Part shown: piece by piece, positions 13,275 through 16,009 of the stretch
Position numbering within the stretch: the stretch's first letter is position 1
Layout of the letters: each line of letters opens with the position of its first letter
Assembly (NCBI GenBank): GCA_900547805.1
Contig: URIE01000034.1
Coordinates: 1-16,009, forward strand
Direction: 5' to 3'
DNA length: 16,009 nt
Source: an uncultured Collinsella sp.
Lineage (GTDB): Bacteria > Actinomycetota > Coriobacteriia > Coriobacteriales > Coriobacteriaceae
Notes under the pieces: model-generated
Database searches by the model: none
What the model was told of the DNA's origin: nothing
Seen by the model: only the letters and a program-made list of their open reading frames with translations
Made by a program: the position numbers and the translations under genes

Positions 13275-13368
13275 CATGCTCCCTACGCCAGCATTAACTG
13301 ACAGGTTCAAAGGATTGGGCCCTATGCCCTCTCAGCCTTGTGGTTTGCACCGCCGGCACTCCCGCATC
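13275..13368 (-). promoter_or_regulatory. TPP riboswitch aptamer (thi box)
   Basis: The minus strand reads GCGGGAGTGCC, then GGCTGAGAGGG, then CCTTTGAACCTG, GCTGGCGTAGGGA and GCATG. These are the conserved TPP-sensing blocks in the right order, with a P1 stem formed by ATGC (13364-13367) and GCAT (13276-13279). It precedes thiM on the same strand by about 65 bases with a terminator between. It would shut the thiazole salvage operon when thiamine diphosphate is plentiful. Confidence 0.96.
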
Positions 13369-13394
13369 GAATCTGTTGTTCCCTATACTAGCGC

Positions 13395-13496
13395 ACCTGC
13401 CAATATGGGACAGGTTTATTTTGGCAGGTGGCAACAGGGGCGCTGCATTTTCCCAGATAAAACCTGCCAAGATAAACCTGTCCCTTATTGGCAGGT
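13395..13496. repeat. 102-bp nested inverted-repeat element (MITE/REP-like)
   Basis: Two 35-base arms, 13395-13429 and 13462-13496, are reverse complements with two mismatches, separated by 32 bases. Each arm is itself bounded by a 9-bp inverted repeat, ACCTGCCAA at one end and TTGGCAGGT at the other, and holds GGGACAGGTTTAT or its complement. It occupies most of the 168-base space between the riboswitch and the divergent HAD gene. The structure is seen directly; that it is a dispersed non-autonomous element is inferred. Confidence 0.8.
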
Positions 13497-13499
13497 CGT

Positions 13500-13505
13500 T
13501 ACAAT
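13500..13505 (+). promoter_or_regulatory. Candidate -10 box for the HAD-lysR operon
   Basis: TACAAT (5/6 match) lies 31 bases before the HAD start codon and immediately outside the right end of the 102-bp repeat. Any -35 would fall within the repeat arm and is weak (ACCTGT at 17-base spacing). Confidence 0.3.
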
Positions 13506-13536
13506 AGACGGGATAAAGAATGACCGAGGGGACCTT

Positions 13537-14445
13537 ATGATCAAACTTGTGCTGACCGATATGGACGATACGCTGATTCCTGCTGGACACGATGGCGCCA
13601 GCGACTGCGCCATCGAGGGCATTCATGCCATGCAGGCGGCGGGCCTGCATTTTGGCCCGGTTTCGGGTCGCCAGCCGTCCGCGATGAGCTGGATGTTCCG
13701 CAATCGCTCCGAGTGCTTCTCGACCGGTGCGTTTTGCAACGGCCAGGTGATGTTTGTCGATGGCGAGGCGGTTGCCTCGCGCGCAACTGATAACGATGCC
13801 CTTATGCGCCTGGCCGACTACCTGGAGCAAGAGACCGACGATACCTATTTGAAGGTCTACCGTCTGGGTGATGACTTTTGGGACAACGACGCCTATTGCG
13901 TGACAAGCGATCCCGAGCGTGTGCGTCGCGCCATGGAGTCAGGCGGCAACGCGTGGCTCAAGGGCGAAGAGGCTCCCTGTCGCCCTGTCGTTGACGATGC
14001 CCCGGTATACAAGGCGAATATCTGGAGTGCCCGTTCGCGCGAGGAGCTCGCCGAGCTGCGCGAGCGTGTTGCCGCCGAGGTGCCGGAGCTCTCGCTCGTG
14101 TTTCCCAACAACCGCGTGCGCCTGTTCGACGTTCTTCCGACCGGCTGGGACAAGGGCTGTGCTGCGCTGGAGCTGGCGCGCGCTTTGGGCCTGACGCCCG
14201 ACGAGGTGGCCGTATTCGGCGATTCCGATAACGATTTGCCCATGATCGATGCCGTTCCCAATTCCGTTGCAGTCGCCAATGCCAACGAGGCCGTCACGGC
14301 TGCCGCGCGCTGGCATATCGGCGCTGCGGCAGATGATGCGGTTGCCGGGGCTCTGCATCAGATTGCCGCCTGCGCCGCGACGGGGGAGATGCCGTCGTTT
14401 ATGCGTCAGATGGACGCGACGGGTTTCGACGTCACGAACGTCTAG
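13537..14445 (+). CDS. HAD-superfamily (Cof-type, subclass IIB) phosphatase
   Basis: A 302-residue haloacid dehalogenase-like hydrolase that should remove phosphate from a small metabolite. Motif I is TDMDDTL with nucleophile D8 and acid D10; motif II is VSGR (S43); motif III Lys is K206 in GWDKGCA; motif IV is GDSDNDLPMI (228-237). The region between about 85 and 200 is the C2-type cap that places it with Cof/YidA proteins, whose substrates include sugar phosphates, FMN and pyridoxal phosphate. Its own substrate is not evident. The start at 13537 begins exactly at MIKLVLTDMDD and follows GAGGGG; the longer frame from 13246 crosses the riboswitch and repeat on the wrong strand. A lysR gene begins 10 bases after its stop, with that gene's ribosome site touching the stop codon, so the two form an operon. 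Confidence 0.9.
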   Translation: MIKLVLTDMDDTLIPAGHDGASDCAIEGIHAMQAAGLHFGPVSGRQPSAMSWMFRNRSECFSTGAFCNGQVMFVDGEAVASRATDNDALMRLADYLEQETDDTYLKVYRLGDDFWDNDAYCVTSDPERVRRAMESGGNAWLKGEEAPCRPVVDDAPVYKANIWSARSREELAELRERVAAEVPELSLVFPNNRVRLFDVLPTGWDKGCAALELARALGLTPDEVAVFGDSDNDLPMIDAVPNSVAVANANEAVTAAARWHIGAAADDAVAGALHQIAACAATGEMPSFMRQMDATGFDVTNV

Positions 14446-14455
14446 GGAGAAAGCC

Positions 14456-15352
14456 ATGAAGCTCCAGCAGCTCAGATATGTCGTCAAAGTTGCCGAATGC
14501 GGCAGCATCACCGAGGCCTCGCGCCGGCTCTTTGTGTCGCAGCCTTCGATTACCGCGTCAATTCGCGATCTCGAAAACGAGATGGGTGTACACATCTTTG
14601 AGCGCACCAACAAGGGCGTCATTGTGTCCGAGGAAGGCGAGACCTTCTTGGGCTACGCGCGCCAGGTGCTCGACCAGGCCGACCTGCTCGAGGGCAAGTA
14701 CAAAGGCACGTCCGAGCAGGTGCCGCACTTTAGTGTGAGCTGCCAGCATTATTCCTTTGCCGTTAATGCATTTGTCGATGTGATCCGCGAGTTCGATGCC
14801 GCGCGCTACGACTTTACCCTGCGCGAGGAGCAGACCCACGAGATTATCGAGGACGTCGCGCATATGAAAAGCGAGCTCGGCATCCTGTATCTGTCGGAGC
14901 ACAATCGCGAGGTCATCGAGCGCATGCTGGCGGCCAACGAGCTCGTATTCGAGGGACTCTTCTGCGCCACGCCGCACGTTTTTGTGTGCGCAGACCATCC
15001 GCTGGCGGGCCGCTCCAGCGTGACGCTCGAGGACTTGGAAGACTACCCGTTCCTGTCCTATGAACAGGGCAGCTATAACTCGTTCTATTATTCCGAGGAA
15101 CTGACCTCGACGTTTGAGCGCCGCAAGAACATCCGCGTGCGCGATCGCGCGACGCTGTTCAACCTGGCCATGGGCCTCAACGGCTACACGGTATGCTCAG
15201 GCGTGATCAGTCATGAGCTCAACGGCCCCGGCATCATCTCGATTCCGCTTGATGTGGACGAGTACATGGAGATTGGCATCATCACGCGCAAGAACACGAC
15301 GCTCACGCGCTACGGCCAAGCCTATATCGACGCGATTCGTCAGCATATCTAG
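14456..15352 (+). CDS. LysR-family transcriptional regulator
   Basis: A 298-residue LysR-type regulator. The N-terminal winged helix-turn-helix covers residues 1-60 (MKLQQLRYVVKVAECGSITEASRRLFVSQPS...), with the usual FERTNKGVIVSEEG wing (48-61) and linker helix to about 85. The C-terminal effector domain runs from about 90 to 298, including FVCADHPLAG (176-185) and YTVCSGVIS (244-252). The effector is unknown. GGGAG overlapping the HAD stop codon serves as ribosome site seven bases before the ATG. LysR proteins often control a neighbour: the next gene downstream is MetE-like and carries a T-N11-A dyad in its promoter, so methionine or one-carbon metabolism is a reasonable guess. The HAD partner could also be linked to the regulated pathway. 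Confidence 0.92.
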   Translation: MKLQQLRYVVKVAECGSITEASRRLFVSQPSITASIRDLENEMGVHIFERTNKGVIVSEEGETFLGYARQVLDQADLLEGKYKGTSEQVPHFSVSCQHYSFAVNAFVDVIREFDAARYDFTLREEQTHEIIEDVAHMKSELGILYLSEHNREVIERMLAANELVFEGLFCATPHVFVCADHPLAGRSSVTLEDLEDYPFLSYEQGSYNSFYYSEELTSTFERRKNIRVRDRATLFNLAMGLNGYTVCSGVISHELNGPGIISIPLDVDEYMEIGIITRKNTTLTRYGQAYIDAIRQHI

Positions 15353-15398
15353 GCTGCTGCGTTCTGTACGGGTCAAATCTCTCTATGGCAGTCCCAAC

Positions 15399-15421
15399 TG
15401 ATATAGGAAACATCTATATCA
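15399..15421. promoter_or_regulatory. LysR-type T-N11-A operator candidate
   Basis: TGATATAG (15399-15406), seven bases, CTATATCA (15414-15421): a perfect 8-bp dyad containing symmetric T-N11-A (T15404, A15416). Its centre at 15410 is about 66 bases before the predicted transcription start near 15476, the classical position of a LysR activator's main site. The neighbouring lysR gene is the natural candidate to bind it. Confidence 0.6.
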
Positions 15422-15440
15422 AACTGTTATAAACGTATAT

Positions 15441-15469
15441 TTTACGATGGCTATATGAGCGCTCATACT
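15441..15469 (+). promoter_or_regulatory. Candidate promoter of the MetE-like gene
   Basis: TTTACG (15441-15446) and CATACT (15464-15469) are spaced 17 bases apart, each matching 4 of 6 consensus positions. Weak boxes fit an activator-dependent promoter. Inferred. Confidence 0.4.
15454..15467. promoter_or_regulatory. Perfect 14-bp palindrome over the candidate -10
   Basis: TATGAGCGCTCATA is fully self-complementary and overlaps the proposed -10 box of the MetE-like gene. It could be a second site for the LysR protein or a repressor site. Confidence 0.45.
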
Positions 15470-15507
15470 TTGTCCCAGTAAAGCAACCAATGCAAAGGGA
15501 GATATCT

Positions 15508-16009
15508 ATGAGTGCTTTAACCACGCTGAACGCGCCGTTTCGCGCCGATATCGTCGGCAGCTTTCTTCGTCCGCAGGTCGTGAAGGACGCCCGTGCCGCC
15601 TACGCCGCGGGTACGCTCGATGACGATGGCCTTAAGGCCGTCGAGGATGAGGCCATTCGCGACCTGGTGGACAAGCAAAAGGCCGCCGGCCTGCAGGTGA
15701 TTACCGATGGCGAGTTTCGCCGCAGTTACTGGCACCTCGACTTTATGTGGGGCCTTAACGGCATTGAACGCCGTACCTCGCGTACGGGCTATATGTTTCA
15801 CGACGAGGAGACCACGGCCGATACCGCCGTGGTGACCGGTCCCATCAGCGGCGAGAATCATCCGTTCGTCGAGCACTTTAAGTTTGTCAAGGCACTTGAG
15901 GGCGAGGGCCACGTTGCACGCCAGACCATCCCGGCGCCGATCCAGACGTTCTCTGAGGTCACGCTCGATCGCTGCGACGGCCAACAGGAGAGCCTGCGCG
16001 CTGTCTATA
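15508..16009 (+). CDS. MetE-like methionine synthase family protein (COG0620), 3' end cut by window edge
   Basis: The frame is open from ATG 15508 to the window end (167 codons, no stop). It begins FRADIVGSFLRPQVV, followed by a helical stretch and QKAAGLQVITDGEFRRSYWHLDF (55-77), the pattern of the short, cobalamin-independent methionine synthase-like proteins (YxjG/YxjH type, about 370 residues) that match the C-terminal half of MetE. These have a zinc-bound thiolate centre for methyl transfer to homocysteine or a related thiol; the zinc ligands would lie mostly beyond the window. Because it lacks the MetE N-terminal half, the methyl donor may not be the polyglutamyl folate of true MetE. 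AAAGGGAG (15494-15501) supports the start. It is preceded by lysR and by two dyads, so regulation by that LysR protein is likely. Confidence 0.85.
   Translation, partial: MSALTTLNAPFRADIVGSFLRPQVVKDARAAYAAGTLDDDGLKAVEDEAIRDLVDKQKAAGLQVITDGEFRRSYWHLDFMWGLNGIERRTSRTGYMFHDEETTADTAVVTGPISGENHPFVEHFKFVKALEGEGHVARQTIPAPIQTFSEVTLDRCDGQQESLRAVY

Noticed and set aside
13395..13496. CRISPR-like array
   Set aside because: There are only two arms, in inverted orientation, so it is an inverted repeat and not a direct-repeat array.
13246..13536. Upstream extension of the HAD frame through the riboswitch
   Set aside because: It would translate the antisense of the TPP aptamer and the 102-bp repeat; the HAD fold starts at 13537.

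Overview
The window reads as a stretch of chromosome from a high-GC, gut-type actinobacterium. The closest match I can suggest is a Coriobacteriia member such as Collinsella. This is inference from GC-rich coding regions, gene content and the style of the short intergenic repeats, because no rRNA or marker gene is present. One sampled 60-base line inside the thiamine genes is about 70% G+C, whereas one inside the secreted-protein gene near the left end is about 43%.

Bases 1-2570 look like an accessory segment. It holds a serine recombinase cut by the left edge, a secreted protein of unknown function and a membrane-anchored DUF4230-type protein, all on the plus strand and more AT-rich than the rest. 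From about 2600 on the sequence looks like core chromosome. On the minus strand, in transcription order, there are two c-di-GMP signalling proteins (GGDEF-PAS-GGDEF-GGDEF-EAL, then GGDEF-PAS-GGDEF), a short redox operon (iron-sulfur-motif flavoprotein plus a cysteine-less ArsC-like protein), a COG0523/CobW metallochaperone GTPase and the tRNA methyltransferase trmL.

A YjjU-like patatin phospholipase is divergent from the EAL gene and convergent with a thiamine salvage operon. That operon runs on the minus strand: TPP riboswitch, terminator, thiM, thiamine-binding protein, thiE. The genes are tightly packed, with a 3-nt gap and then a 4-nt overlap. On the far side of a 102-bp inverted repeat, the plus strand carries a HAD-IIB phosphatase directly followed by a LysR regulator, then the start of a MetE-like methyltransferase gene cut by the right edge. 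The spacer before the MetE-like gene has a LysR-type T-N11-A dyad placed where LysR activators usually bind, plus a second perfect palindrome over the candidate -10.

The most interesting observations are: (i) the tandem c-di-GMP proteins share an Asp-to-Asn change at the guanine-recognition position of their otherwise intact GGDEF domains; (ii) the 102-bp nested inverted repeat and a second repeat overlapping the trmL stop codon; (iii) an ArsC-fold protein with no catalytic cysteine, co-transcribed with a cysteine-rich flavoprotein; (iv) the LysR/MetE-like regulatory layout; (v) the recombinase gene whose last codons form a hairpin. I did not find a convincing defence system, CRISPR array or RNA gene other than the riboswitch.
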